Numbered from the stretch's first letter, positions 7,682 through 16,737 are shown. The stretch is 64,000 nt of DNA from Sphingobacterium multivorum (GCF_900457465.1 NZ_UAUU01000002.1:620001-684000), one strand, 5' to 3'. The notes: generated by a model from the sequence alone, not told the origin. Numbers and translations are program-made.

Positions 7682-10405
7682 TTATAAAAACATTTTTGTA
7701 AAATCCCATGATAGTTTAAGCATATAATATCTGCGTATCGTATCATATCGACGTTGCGTAAAGACAGAAGTCGATGCCGAACGACTAAAGCCCTTGTTTT
7801 GGTTAAGAACATCATTGATCATAAAATCCAACACCAACGATTCATTTTTCAGGAATTTCTTGCTTACACCCGGATGCAACAAAAACTGCTCAAACTTCTC
7901 ATCAAAAGCTTTGGTCGCTGCCTCGTAGGAGTAGGTATAATTCGTGTAAACCTTAAATGTTTTGTTGAAGAAGTACTCCACACTTCCGTTGGAAGCGAAT
8001 ACGAAACCATTGCTATTGGTATTGCGTTCCAAACTTGATTTCATCAAACGATATTGTGGACTAAAGTTCAGGTCAAAATTTAAACCTGTCTTGGTATCTC
8101 TTTTAAAATTATACGTAAAATTAAAGTTCGTCGTATTTACTTTATTCAATTGGTGATTGAACATATTATAATTATCACTCATATTCACATAAAACTGTGG
8201 CGAGTTGGACAGGCCAAGTTTTTTGCTCAATTTGAAATAAACTCCAGACCATACGTTCAGGGAAGTATTGGTCTTACCCTCAACGTTATTCCAAGTATAT
8301 GTATTGATCCCGTTCAATGTATCAATATTTTGTGTTATCGGGTTTCTTTCGGTAGAAATATTACCGCCGACATACACGTAATTCCCGGTCAACACACGGA
8401 ACGAATTATAATTCAGATTTAATGAGTTTCTAAACGATGGTCTTAAATTTTCATTTCCTAAATAACGGTTAATCTGGTCTGAGTTGTCCAAAACAGGCTG
8501 GATCTGGCTCATGGAAGGTAATTGATTTTTACCGGTATAGTTCATCCATAAACCTTTTGTCTTTGTAAAAGAATAACCTGCACTTACATTTGGGTTATAG
8601 GTAAAATAACTTCTTGTAATCCCCTGACTTGTATAATTATTAAACTGCTTCAGTTTGTCATTATTAAAATTATTGGCTACAGTAAATTTGAGCTTTTCAG
8701 TTGTATGGACTATCGCAAGTTTATATCTACTGCTATTTCTATCAAAATCATAATTATTACTAAACTTTCGATCCAATTGATTATAATTTCCTTGCCCATC
8801 ATTATTGAACGATTCCACGAGTGATGTATTGGTACTTCGTTCTATTCCAGTTCCCACAACAAGATTCCAAATTTTGGATAGGGGTTCGGTGTAAGATATA
8901 GAGGCTCCTAAAACATCACTTTTATTGTTACGGACTTTATCTTGATCCGTTTTTGTTTCAGTATTTAGATCATTATTTTTAAGAGAGGAATTTAAATGCC
9001 CAGTGCCATTCATCTCATTTCTTTTCCATTGACCATCAAATGTAAAAGAACGTCCTTTTTTCTTGAATTTATGTGTAAAATAGGTGCTAAAGTTTAATTC
9101 ATTCACATTGTTTTTCACCAGCTCATCTGTTATTTCCGCAATTGAGATATCACCAGCCTTTGAGAACTGATAAGCTTCGCGTGTATTATAGGACCAAAGA
9201 TTCTTTCTTGATGCTCCACCTCGTATGGTTAAGAGATTTAACGAATCTAATTTCAGGTCATATTTCAGATTCGCACGATGCTGGTCATTTTCAGTATCTA
9301 CATTCTTCACCGATTTGTTATTGATCAAACCTGTTGTAATCGTCTCATCATTTCCATCACTGCTCAGTCTTCCGTATTTATAGTTAATGTTGACTGTATG
9401 TTTATCCTTATCAAATTTATCCGAGAAGTTAACGCCCGAATTTATGGCTTTAGGTACACCAATAACTCCTTGTCCAGAAAAAGGATCCGTAAAATTAGAC
9501 CAGCTCATCGATCCGTCATCACCATAGGATACACCTGAATCACCACCATACTTTTGGGCATCCTGCCAGTTCATGCTCGTGGTACCATTATTACCGAAAA
9601 GCCCATAAACTGATATTTTTTGCGAACCCTTAAACTTGTTCAACATCAATTGCCCCATATAGTAGTCGTCGGTTCCACCACCAAGAAGCGCTTTTCCGAA
9701 CATGCCATTTTTAGAGCCTTCTTTTAGCTTTACATTGATAGTTTGCTCACGCTGACCATCATCCACTCCTGTTCGCTCTGCCTGCTCGGATTTTTTCTCG
9801 TAAACCTGAACTTTATCCACCATATCCGATCGGATGTTGCGCGTTACCAGCGTCGGATCATCGCCAAAAAATTCCTCGCCGTCTACCAATACTTTTTTGA
9901 CTGTTTTACCTTGTGCAGTAATCTTTCCAGATGCATCAACCGTGATGCCGGGCAAAGCTTTCAACAGGTCTTCAACTTTGGCATTCTTCTCAACTTTAAA
10001 ACTGCCGGCGTCATATTCAGTGGTATCACCTTTAATAGTGATTGGGATACGGCCCGTAACGATGACTTCTTGTAATAATGTAGCTGTGTTTGTTAGACCA
10101 ATAGCCAATTTGGAATAATCCACACCGGATTGGATCTCCGTATAAAAATCACCATACTTAGGGTAACTCACAATAAGCACATAAGATCCTGTATCGGGCT
10201 TGGCTAAGGAAAATAGACCATTTTCATCAGACCGGGTAAAGCCTGTTAATATAGAATCTTTAGCAGTCAATAGCATAACTGTTGCGTCTGATAACTTTAG
10301 TTGGTCCTTTACATCACTTATTTTTCCAGCAATCTTGGATTGACCCAAAGCCAGACCAGGAATAGCAAAAATGAAAAATAAGAGCATTTGTAAAACTCTT
10401 TTCAT
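7682..10405 (-). CDS. TonB-dependent receptor-like outer-membrane beta-barrel protein (copy 2)
   Basis: 907-residue paralogue of the protein at 3905-6622. It shares the signal peptide, the carboxypeptidase-regulatory-like domain and the plug-like segment almost residue for residue (ITVDASGKITAQGKTVKK, DGEEFFGDDP, RNIRSDMVDKVQVYEKKS). The barrel is of the OMP_b-brl_3 type and is clearly diverged in its loops. A Gly/Ser/Asp-rich insert around residues 270-310 is absent from copy 1. It heads an operon with GLPGLI copy 2 and lies just downstream of the sigma/anti-sigma genes on the same strand. The substrate is unknown; barrel divergence suggests the two copies recognise different ligands. Confidence 0.88.
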   Translation of the reverse strand: MKRVLQMLLFFIFAIPGLALGQSKIAGKISDVKDQLKLSDATVMLLTAKDSILTGFTRSDENGLFSLAKPDTGSYVLIVSYPKYGDFYTEIQSGVDYSKLAIGLTNTATLLQEVIVTGRIPITIKGDTTEYDAGSFKVEKNAKVEDLLKALPGITVDASGKITAQGKTVKKVLVDGEEFFGDDPTLVTRNIRSDMVDKVQVYEKKSEQAERTGVDDGQREQTINVKLKEGSKNGMFGKALLGGGTDDYYMGQLMLNKFKGSQKISVYGLFGNNGTTSMNWQDAQKYGGDSGVSYGDDGSMSWSNFTDPFSGQGVIGVPKAINSGVNFSDKFDKDKHTVNINYKYGRLSSDGNDETITTGLINNKSVKNVDTENDQHRANLKYDLKLDSLNLLTIRGGASRKNLWSYNTREAYQFSKAGDISIAEITDELVKNNVNELNFSTYFTHKFKKKGRSFTFDGQWKRNEMNGTGHLNSSLKNNDLNTETKTDQDKVRNNKSDVLGASISYTEPLSKIWNLVVGTGIERSTNTSLVESFNNDGQGNYNQLDRKFSNNYDFDRNSSRYKLAIVHTTEKLKFTVANNFNNDKLKQFNNYTSQGITRSYFTYNPNVSAGYSFTKTKGLWMNYTGKNQLPSMSQIQPVLDNSDQINRYLGNENLRPSFRNSLNLNYNSFRVLTGNYVYVGGNISTERNPITQNIDTLNGINTYTWNNVEGKTNTSLNVWSGVYFKLSKKLGLSNSPQFYVNMSDNYNMFNHQLNKVNTTNFNFTYNFKRDTKTGLNFDLNFSPQYRLMKSSLERNTNSNGFVFASNGSVEYFFNKTFKVYTNYTYSYEAATKAFDEKFEQFLLHPGVSKKFLKNESLVLDFMINDVLNQNKGFSRSASTSVFTQRRYDTIRRYYMLKLSWDFTKMFL

Positions 10406-10450
10406 AAAATTGTTGGATAGTAAATTAATATCAATATAACATTAGTAGAT

Positions 10451-10497
10451 AAAACCAATGTTTTGTTACAGTAAATTTAATTTTATTTCTAAAAAAA
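10451..10497 (-). promoter_or_regulatory. Conserved upstream element of receptor copy 2
   Basis: Counterpart of the block at 6672-6718, with the same order of conserved bases and the same A-rich continuation. It lies 46 bases before the start codon at 10405. A second short conserved word, GGATAGTA, lies near both start codons. The linked sigma factor at 10940-11491 is a candidate reader, but that is inference. Confidence 0.5.
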
Positions 10498-10593
10498 CTA
10501 ATTTTGGCCCACGCCCCCACTATTTGAACGAAATAGGAAGTCCTTTGTACAAAAACTCAGGTCCTATACCTTTACTCAAAAAAAGATTTTTTG

Positions 10594-10947
10594 CTAGACT
10601 TGATAATGTTTTTTCTGTTGCATATTGATCAACCGCCACAACTGCAGACAAAAGAAGCATATCAATAGGGCAAAAGATATTTGACAAGCTATCGCACTAT
10701 AATTTTTAAGATCCGGGGTTATGTCTGCAACTTCAATTTTGGACATCAGATAATTATTTAACAGGATTCCGCAAACAGTCCCGAGGAGAAAAAATGTAAT
10801 CGCATACTTTTTATTTGACAGGGCTTTTTCTTTATCTTTCTCAAGCGCTACGATGCTGCCCATGATCCGTTGTTCAAAATCGTCGAATGGCATTTCTATT
10901 TTGCTCATTTGCATAACCCTTCTGAATTTTTCCTGCTGCTTATCCAT
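10594..10947 (-). CDS. Small two-helix membrane protein beside sigma factor (possible anti-sigma factor)
   Basis: 117 residues. A charged cytoplasmic N-terminus (about 1-45, with a DFEQRIMGSI helix) precedes two predicted transmembrane segments (about 48-68 and 85-105). The start overlaps the end of the sigma-factor gene by eight bases, so the two are translationally coupled. A cytoplasmic N-terminal segment followed by membrane helices, coupled to an ECF sigma gene, is the usual anti-sigma layout. I see no zinc-binding HxxxCxxC motif, so the role is inferred from position only. Confidence 0.75.
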   Translation of the reverse strand: MDKQQEKFRRVMQMSKIEMPFDDFEQRIMGSIVALEKDKEKALSNKKYAITFFLLGTVCGILLNNYLMSKIEVADITPDLKNYSAIACQISFALLICFFCLQLWRLINMQQKKHYQV

Positions 10948-11491
10948 AATACTCTGCTTTTTTAATTAACTGACTCAAGATGATCTGCATATTTTTACGG
11001 GCCCGGTGTAAGATCACTTTTGTATTTGCCAATGTCCAGCCCATAATTTCCTGGATTTCATCCATAGACTGTTCTTCTAAATAAAATAAACGTAATGCAA
11101 CAGACTCCCGGGCGGGCAGGATAGTGAGTGCATCGTTGATCATTTCTTTTCTTTCATGCGCGATTATTTCATCCAATACAGAATCCTCATGCGATGTGTC
11201 ATGGTGGGAAAGATCAAAATTGACCAGGTCCAGTTTCTTATGTCGAACGGCATTAAAAGCCACATGCACCACAATCCGGTAAAACCAGGTACTAAATTTA
11301 GATTTCCCTTTAAAGGAAGACAGCGATTGATAGCATTTTATAAATGCATCCTGAACGGCATCTTCTGCCAAATGCTCTTCCTTCACAATAGAAAGAGCGA
11401 CAGAAAATGCCATATCCTTATACGTTTTTATAAAATAACGATAAGATTCCACATCACCTGACAGAACTTTTCGAATATAGATTTCATCCAT
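10940..11491 (-). CDS. ECF-type RNA polymerase sigma factor
   Basis: 183-residue sigma-70 family factor with region 2 (about 10-80, including DAVQDAFIKCYQ and FSTWFYRIV) and region 4 (about 125-178, including LPARESVALRLFYLEE and the helix-turn-helix MGWTLANTKVILHRAR). It directs RNA polymerase to a specific promoter set. I chose the internal ATG at 11491 because the longer frame up to 11533 overlaps the upstream gene; this start falls seven bases after that gene's stop and gives the usual MDEIYIRKVLSGD opening. It sits in an operon with two small membrane proteins, immediately upstream of the duplicated receptor/GLPGLI modules. Confidence 0.93.
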   Translation of the reverse strand: MDEIYIRKVLSGDVESYRYFIKTYKDMAFSVALSIVKEEHLAEDAVQDAFIKCYQSLSSFKGKSKFSTWFYRIVVHVAFNAVRHKKLDLVNFDLSHHDTSHEDSVLDEIIAHERKEMINDALTILPARESVALRLFYLEEQSMDEIQEIMGWTLANTKVILHRARKNMQIILSQLIKKAEYYG

Positions 11492-11498
11492 TGGCGGG

Positions 11499-11813
11499 TT
11501 AAATATCGCGTTTTTTATCCAATCGGTTAGCAATTATCATCGCAACTCCTGCAGAAATAATCAAAATTGCTACGGCAAGTGAATCTGGCAAGTCTGTATT
11601 GATATAGTTATCCAAAATCCCGACAATGAACAGACCTACTCCGATACCAAGGACCAAAATTCCGGGTTTTTGCCAATCCAAAGACTCCTTTTTCCTACTT
11701 TCGCTAGGTAGGTGTACTGTGGCACTTCGATAACGCATAATAAAATAAACACACAAGGTAATACACGTAAATAATCCGACGCCCAAAACGGCTGCTACTG
11801 ATTGCTTTTCCAT
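11499..11813 (-). CDS. Small membrane protein, first gene of the sigma-factor operon (DUF6249-like)
   Basis: 104 residues with three hydrophobic stretches (about 5-26, 51-67 and 76-94), separated by a basic/acidic linker (SRKKESLDWQKPG). The C-terminus is charged (ANRLDKKRDI). It resembles the small DUF6249-type membrane proteins that commonly precede ECF sigma genes in Sphingobacteria; that assignment is from memory. It ends seven bases before the chosen sigma-factor start and is probably co-transcribed. A signalling or membrane-sensing role is inferred from position only. Confidence 0.75.
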   Translation of the reverse strand: MEKQSVAAVLGVGLFTCITLCVYFIMRYRSATVHLPSESRKKESLDWQKPGILVLGIGVGLFIVGILDNYINTDLPDSLAVAILIISAGVAMIIANRLDKKRDI

Positions 11814-11871
11814 AATTATTTGAATTAGTTTTTACATTAGTCACGGCTATTCCCGAAAAGGTTACAACAAA

Positions 11872-11903
11872 TTGAGTTAAATGTGTCGATTTGTGTAAAT
11901 TTG
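11872..11903 (+). promoter_or_regulatory. Promoter of the M20 peptidase gene
   Basis: TTG at 11872-11874 and TAAATTTG at 11896-11903, spaced by 21 bases, match the Bacteroidota -33/-7 pattern fully. The start codon lies 18 bases after the -7 box. Confidence 0.65.
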
Positions 11904-11920
11904 TTTCAAACACAAACAAT

Positions 11921-13291
11921 ATGCAAAACATTAAAGAATATGTAGAAGCAAACAAGCAACGTTTTTTAGATGAGTTGTTTGATTTATTGCGTTTACCATC
12001 AGTAAGTGCCGATCCTAAATTTAAAGGAGATGTGGAAAAGACTGCTGACTTTGTTGCTCAGAAATTGCGTGAAGCCGGAGCCGACAATGTAGAAGTCTGT
12101 CCTACCGCTGGTAATCCAATCGTTTATGGAGAAAAAATTATCGATCCGGCACTTCCTACAGTGTTGACATATGGTCACTACGATGTACAACCTGCTGATC
12201 CTTACGAGCTGTGGGATACCCCTCCTTTCGAACCGACGGTCCGTGATGGCAAAATTTATGCACGTGGTTCTGCCGATGATAAAGGTCAGTTTTATATGCA
12301 TGTAAAAGCCTTCGAATACATGATTAAAAATGATGCTTTAGCATGTAACATCAAATTTATGATTGAGGGTGAAGAGGAAGTAGGCTCAGTCAATTTGGGC
12401 ACGTTTGTTAAAGAAAATACAGAGAGACTGAAAGCAGATGTTATCGTTATTTCTGATACCTCGATGATCAGCATGGAGCAACCTTCTTTAGAAACTGGCT
12501 TACGCGGCCTTTCTTATGTTGAAGTTGAAGTTACGGGGCCTAATAGAGATTTACACTCCGGCGTATATGGTGGAGCAGTAGCCAATCCGGCGACGATATT
12601 AGCAAAACTGATTGCATCATTACATGACGAAAACAATCATATCGCTATCCCTGGATTTTATGATGATGTTGTCGAATTGACTGCCGAAGAACGCAAAGCA
12701 TTAAATGAAGCACCTTTTGACATTGAAGAATACAAAACAGACCTGGGTATCCAAAATATCTGGGGAGAAAAAGGTTTCACAACATTAGAACGCACCGGTA
12801 TTCGACCAACCTTGGAGGTAAATGGTATCTGGGGTGGTTATATCGGTGAAGGCGCCAAAACAGTACTTCCATCAAAAGCGAATGCGAAAATCTCCATGCG
12901 TCTTGTACCAAACCAAAACTCTCACCGTATTACGGAGCTTTTCAAAAAACATTTTGAATCTATTGCACCAGATTATGTGAAAGTTGAAGTAAAGCCCCAT
13001 CATGGTGGTGAGCCTGTCGTGACACCGACCGACAGCATTGCTTACAAAGCAGCAGAGAGAGCGCTACATGAAACATTTGGTGTTCAACCGATCCCAACTC
13101 GGGGTGGCGGATCTATTCCAATCGTTGCTCTTTTTGAGGAAGTATTGGGTTTAAAAACAGTACTTCTAGGCTTCGGTTTGGATAGTGACAACCTGCACTC
13201 GCCAAATGAAAAATATGGTATTGAGAATTACCTAATGGGAATTTCAACAATACCTTTATTTCATAAATATTACGCGGAACTAAGCAAATAA
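11921..13291 (+). CDS. M20 family metallo-dipeptidase
   Basis: 456-residue cytosolic zinc dipeptidase of the M20 family, which finishes peptide breakdown by cutting dipeptides. Metal and catalytic residues are visible: His86 and Asp88 (YGHYDVQP), the metal-bridging Asp in RGSADDKG (119-120), Glu151/Glu152 (EGEEEVGS) and a C-terminal His (DNLHSPNE). The lid/dimerisation domain lies between about residues 200 and 330. The frame is open from 11891, but I use the ATG at 11921 because a complete promoter ends at 11903. It may supply amino acids from dipeptides released by enzymes such as the S46 protease in this window. Confidence 0.95.
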   Translation: MQNIKEYVEANKQRFLDELFDLLRLPSVSADPKFKGDVEKTADFVAQKLREAGADNVEVCPTAGNPIVYGEKIIDPALPTVLTYGHYDVQPADPYELWDTPPFEPTVRDGKIYARGSADDKGQFYMHVKAFEYMIKNDALACNIKFMIEGEEEVGSVNLGTFVKENTERLKADVIVISDTSMISMEQPSLETGLRGLSYVEVEVTGPNRDLHSGVYGGAVANPATILAKLIASLHDENNHIAIPGFYDDVVELTAEERKALNEAPFDIEEYKTDLGIQNIWGEKGFTTLERTGIRPTLEVNGIWGGYIGEGAKTVLPSKANAKISMRLVPNQNSHRITELFKKHFESIAPDYVKVEVKPHHGGEPVVTPTDSIAYKAAERALHETFGVQPIPTRGGGSIPIVALFEEVLGLKTVLLGFGLDSDNLHSPNEKYGIENYLMGISTIPLFHKYYAELSK

Positions 13292-13306
13292 TTTAGTTTT
13301 TCATTA

Positions 13307-13352
13307 GATAAAGGGTTATTTTTAAATTTTAGAAATAACCCTTTATCGTTTT
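13307..13352 (+). terminator. Intrinsic terminator after the M20 peptidase
   Basis: A perfect 15-base inverted repeat (GATAAAGGGTTATTT / AAATAACCCTTTATC) is followed by TTTT. The LysR start codon follows immediately at 13353, so LysR must be transcribed by read-through or from a promoter inside this hairpin. Confidence 0.75.
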
Positions 13353-14255
13353 ATGGATTTTGATTTTCGTTTAATTGTATTTTACACTGCTGCTCAGCAC
13401 CTTAACTTCACCAAAACGGCCGCTGCCCTTTTCATCTCGCAACCAGCAGTAAGCAAAAACATCCAAGAACTAGAAAAGAAACTTGGCGTACCACTCTTCG
13501 AAAGAAAGGGTAACAATCTTAATTTAACCGATTCAGGTCAAATTCTCTATAAATATGCCCAACAGATTATTAATCTATACAATCAGGCGGGCCAAGAAAT
13601 ACAGGAATTGCAAGAAGGACGAAAAGGAAATCTGGTGTTAGGAGCCAGCACAACCATATCCCAATATGTTTTACCCGCTCTACTTGCTGATTTTCTATCC
13701 CAATACCCCAACAACCGTATTCAGTCTTTTCAATCCAATAGCCGCAGTATTGAGGAACAGCTTATTGATAAAACATTGGATTTAGGTATCACGGAGGGGT
13801 CTACCGACAACCGGGCCCTGAAATACATTCCTTTTATGAAGGATGAACTGGTTCTTGTCACAAATAGCCAAAACCCACTATTAGATCAATTAAAAAATCC
13901 AGTATTATCCGATATCACACGCTTACCCTTGGTACTACGCGAGCAGGGCTCGGGTACACGAACAATTATTGAGAACGCACTAAAAGATAACCGCATCAAT
14001 CTATCCGAAGTACAGATAGAAATGATCTTACCTTCAACAGAGAGTATCAAAGGCTACCTTGCCCGTCGCAACAGCTTTGCTTTTTTGTCAGTTCATACGG
14101 TGCAAAAAGAAGTGTTAAATAATCTATTGACCATTGTCGATATTCCACCATTGACAATAGAACGTTACTTCTATTTTACCCATTTATATGGAGGACTTGC
14201 CGGTACGCCCAACCAGTTTCTGCAATTCTGTCTACGGCAAAACTTCAAGTTATAA
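13353..14255 (+). CDS. LysR family transcriptional regulator
   Basis: 300-residue DNA-binding regulator. The N-terminal winged helix-turn-helix (about 5-62) contains TAAALFISQPAVSKNIQELEKKLG, and a periplasmic-binding-like effector domain (about 90-295) follows. It resembles the CysB/YeiE-type branch (GASTTISQYVLPALL opening of the effector domain). It lies directly upstream of, and on the same strand as, the cytochrome/DsrE/binding-protein genes, so it likely controls them. A small-molecule effector related to sulfur or redox metabolism is an inference from those neighbours. A hairpin abuts the start codon, which is unusual. Confidence 0.93.
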   Translation: MDFDFRLIVFYTAAQHLNFTKTAAALFISQPAVSKNIQELEKKLGVPLFERKGNNLNLTDSGQILYKYAQQIINLYNQAGQEIQELQEGRKGNLVLGASTTISQYVLPALLADFLSQYPNNRIQSFQSNSRSIEEQLIDKTLDLGITEGSTDNRALKYIPFMKDELVLVTNSQNPLLDQLKNPVLSDITRLPLVLREQGSGTRTIIENALKDNRINLSEVQIEMILPSTESIKGYLARRNSFAFLSVHTVQKEVLNNLLTIVDIPPLTIERYFYFTHLYGGLAGTPNQFLQFCLRQNFKL

Positions 14256-14309
14256 CCAAATGTTATGTCTCATAAACAAACTTCGTTTTAATTCCAGGTT
14301 GGAGCCGCA

Positions 14310-14323
14310 TAGATTTGTACAAA
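14310..14323 (+). promoter_or_regulatory. Putative promoter/operator of the cytochrome c gene
   Basis: TAGATTTG (14310-14317) matches TAnnTTTG and overlaps a perfect palindrome, TTTGTACAAA (14314-14323). A LysR dimer could bind there. No clear -33 TTG is at the right distance. The start codon is at 14336. Confidence 0.4.
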
Positions 14324-14335
14324 TGAATTAGCGGA

Positions 14336-15316
14336 ATGGATTATAAAAAACTTACAAATTACTTAAAGGCACTCAGCTGGATCATCGTCGCATTGGTCAT
14401 TACTTGTACAACTTTATGTGTGTTTCCACTCAAACATGAGAATCGGAAAAACCAAGCAGATGCTATTGATATACACAACGACTCCCTTATTACACACGTT
14501 TCCCAATTTAAGGAAATCTCCTTCAAAGATAGCCCCGAAGGTGAAATGGCCAGTTATGGTGAAAAGCTAATTAAAAACACATACGATTATTTTTATGATG
14601 GTGAGGTCAAGATTGGAAACAAGCTGGCCTGTAGCAGCTGCCATCTCAATGGCGGCACAAAGGCTTTTGCTGCTCCTTACGTCGGGCTCACCAATGTCTT
14701 TCCAACCTATATTGGACGAGAAAATAAGATTGAATCACTTGAAGAGCGCATCAATGGTTGTTTTGAGCGGAGTATGAATGGTCGAGCTATTCCCGAAAAC
14801 GGCAAGGAAATGAGGGCTATTGTCACCTATATCAAGAACATCAGCGTGAATACAGTTAATAAAGGTCGGTTGGCAGGCCAAGGATTTATAAAAATGGATA
14901 TTCCCAACCGTGCGGCGGACCTGAAACATGGTCAAGTGGTCTTTGAGAACAAATGTGCCAGTTGTCATGGACGCGACGGACAGGGGCTGCCTCAAACAGC
15001 TGGCAAAGGATATCAATATCCACCCTTATGGGGTAAAGACAGCTACAATGATGGCGCGGGGATGGCACGATTGCTTACCGCGGCCCGTTTTATCAAAGCG
15101 AATATGCCTTTAGGCGCAACTTATGATGCACCTCAGTTGAAAGACGACGAAGCCTATGATGTGGCGGCGTATATCAATTCTTTCGATAGACCTCAAAAAA
15201 CAGATAAGCAATTGGACTATCCTAATCTAAGCAAAAAGCCCAAAGATAGCCCCTATCCACCTTATGCCGATAACATTAGTATAGAACAACATAAACTCGG
15301 ACCTTTTAATTTTTAA
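14336..15316 (+). CDS. Dihaem c-type cytochrome, TsdA (thiosulfate dehydrogenase)-like
   Basis: 326 residues with an N-terminal membrane anchor or signal segment (about 13-31) and two haem-c sites, C99-S-S-C-H103 and C207-A-S-C-H211. The first domain carries ERINGCFERSMNGR with Cys142, which corresponds to the region that supplies the unusual Cys haem ligand in TsdA. TsdA couples two thiosulfates to tetrathionate in the periplasm. The TsdA call is based on this domain order and the Cys motif and fits the DsrE-like neighbour. A generic SoxA/cytochrome-c role cannot be excluded. First gene of a three-gene operon. Confidence 0.85.
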   Translation: MDYKKLTNYLKALSWIIVALVITCTTLCVFPLKHENRKNQADAIDIHNDSLITHVSQFKEISFKDSPEGEMASYGEKLIKNTYDYFYDGEVKIGNKLACSSCHLNGGTKAFAAPYVGLTNVFPTYIGRENKIESLEERINGCFERSMNGRAIPENGKEMRAIVTYIKNISVNTVNKGRLAGQGFIKMDIPNRAADLKHGQVVFENKCASCHGRDGQGLPQTAGKGYQYPPLWGKDSYNDGAGMARLLTAARFIKANMPLGATYDAPQLKDDEAYDVAAYINSFDRPQKTDKQLDYPNLSKKPKDSPYPPYADNISIEQHKLGPFNF

Positions 15317-15347
15317 ACATACATATCCCTTTAAATCAATAATAAAT

Positions 15348-15818
15348 ATGAAAAAACAATTTACAATCGCTTGTATTTTATTAGCGATAATGACTATTCA
15401 AGCGAAAGCACAGGACAATAAATTGTTGCTCGATAACCATCAATACAGCGGTGCCGTTGCGAAGAAAAAAGCGTATAAAGCTATCTATCAACTGGACAGC
15501 AATGATCCAAAAACAATTGAAAAAGCAATTCGCAATATTAACAATGTCTTGAAGGACCCGCGATTAAAAGGGCGTTTACAAATTGAATTGGTTGCATTTT
15601 CTGGCGGTACCGAAGCTTACCTAAAGAAGAACAGCCAATACGAGAAACCCTTGAAAGATCTCGTCGAGAAAGGCGTTATCGTAGCGCAATGCCTGAATAC
15701 GTTGGAAGAGAAACATATTGCCAAAGAAGAGCTATTTGATTTTATAGGTTATGTTCCTAGCGGAAATGGTGAATTAATCTTACGCGCAAATGAAGGTTGG
15801 GTTATCGTTAAACCATAG
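15348..15818 (+). CDS. Secreted DsrE-family-like protein
   Basis: 156 residues with a clear signal peptide (MKKQFTIACILLAIMTIQAKA), so it is periplasmic. The mature part fits the DsrE/DsrF-like fold (predicted alpha/beta, with KGRLQIELVAFSGGTEAYLK and a conserved Cys in GVIVAQCLNTL). Cytosolic DsrE proteins carry sulfur as persulfide on such a Cys; secreted homologues are less understood. It sits 31 bases after the TsdA-like cytochrome and four bases before the binding-protein start, pointing to one operon. A sulfur-handling role is inferred. Confidence 0.85.
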   Translation: MKKQFTIACILLAIMTIQAKAQDNKLLLDNHQYSGAVAKKKAYKAIYQLDSNDPKTIEKAIRNINNVLKDPRLKGRLQIELVAFSGGTEAYLKKNSQYEKPLKDLVEKGVIVAQCLNTLEEKHIAKEELFDFIGYVPSGNGELILRANEGWVIVKP

Positions 15819-15822
15819 TATA

Positions 15823-16737
15823 ATGAGAAATTTTCTACTGCTTGGTCTAACAATAGCATTATTGGGTGTCCAGGAAATTAAGGCACAAGAACATCGTTTT
15901 GATCCGCCCTGGAATACTCCACCAGAATCGGCGCTAAATTTTACGGTACCTGGGATAGACAATATTCCAGATTTATATGGTGATATCGAGAATCCGCAGC
16001 TTACCGTTTTTTTCGCTGGCAATCAATTTATGGTCGTCGATGATCTACTCGCATCATTCAAACAAGAATACCCACAATACGAACGTATTTTTGTTGAAAC
16101 ACTGCCACCAGGCATTTTAGCCAAGCAGATTAAAGGCGGTTCAATTACGATAGGCAATCTCCGCATTACGCATAAACCCGATATTTACACGGCGAGTAAA
16201 CGGGCGATCAACGAAATGGCAGACTATTTTAGCCATACGCAGGTGTATTGCTATAACAATATCTGTTTGATGGTTCCAAAAGGAAATCCCGCTAATATCA
16301 GCACATTGAATGATCTGGGGAATGACAAAGTTCGTATCAGCATGCCTAATCCCCAATGGGAAGGAATTGGGGAGCAGATCAAAGCATCCTATAGAAAAGC
16401 CGGGGGCGAACAACTCGTCAAAAAAATCATGGAAGATAAGGTCAATGACGGCAGCACTTATCTGACTAAGATCCACCATCGCGAAAGCCCCATGCGTGTA
16501 TTGTATGGACAGGCTGATGCGGCTCCAGTTTGGGCTTCTGAAGTCGTTTATCAAAAACTAATTGGCCATCCTGTCGAAGGGATTACCATTCCTGATGCGC
16601 AAAATACAACCGCAACTTACGTTGCTGCAAAATTGAAAAACGCACCGCATACGCAGGCTGCAGATGACTTTTTAAAATTCATGGACTCGCCAACAGCCAA
16701 GCGTATTTACAAGAAGTATGGTTTTACAGTAGACTAA
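15823..16737 (+). CDS. Periplasmic substrate-binding protein (ModA/PBP-II type), no transporter nearby
   Basis: 304 residues with a signal peptide (MRNFLLLGLTIALLGVQEIKA). The fold is the type-II periplasmic binding family related to molybdate/oxyanion binders: LTVFFAGNQFMVVDDLLASF early, MVPKGNPANI and DGSTYLTKIHHRESPMR midway. The annotated frame opens earlier, but the ATG at 15823 lies just after the DsrE stop and begins a proper signal peptide. No ABC permease or ATPase is adjacent, so it may feed ligand to the TsdA/DsrE partners or act as a sensor. An oxyanion or sulfur ligand is a guess from context. Confidence 0.82.
   Translation: MRNFLLLGLTIALLGVQEIKAQEHRFDPPWNTPPESALNFTVPGIDNIPDLYGDIENPQLTVFFAGNQFMVVDDLLASFKQEYPQYERIFVETLPPGILAKQIKGGSITIGNLRITHKPDIYTASKRAINEMADYFSHTQVYCYNNICLMVPKGNPANISTLNDLGNDKVRISMPNPQWEGIGEQIKASYRKAGGEQLVKKIMEDKVNDGSTYLTKIHHRESPMRVLYGQADAAPVWASEVVYQKLIGHPVEGITIPDAQNTTATYVAAKLKNAPHTQAADDFLKFMDSPTAKRIYKKYGFTVD

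Noticed and set aside
3905..10405. Duplicated receptors considered as a polysaccharide utilisation locus
   Set aside because: No SusD-like partner and no glycoside hydrolases nearby.
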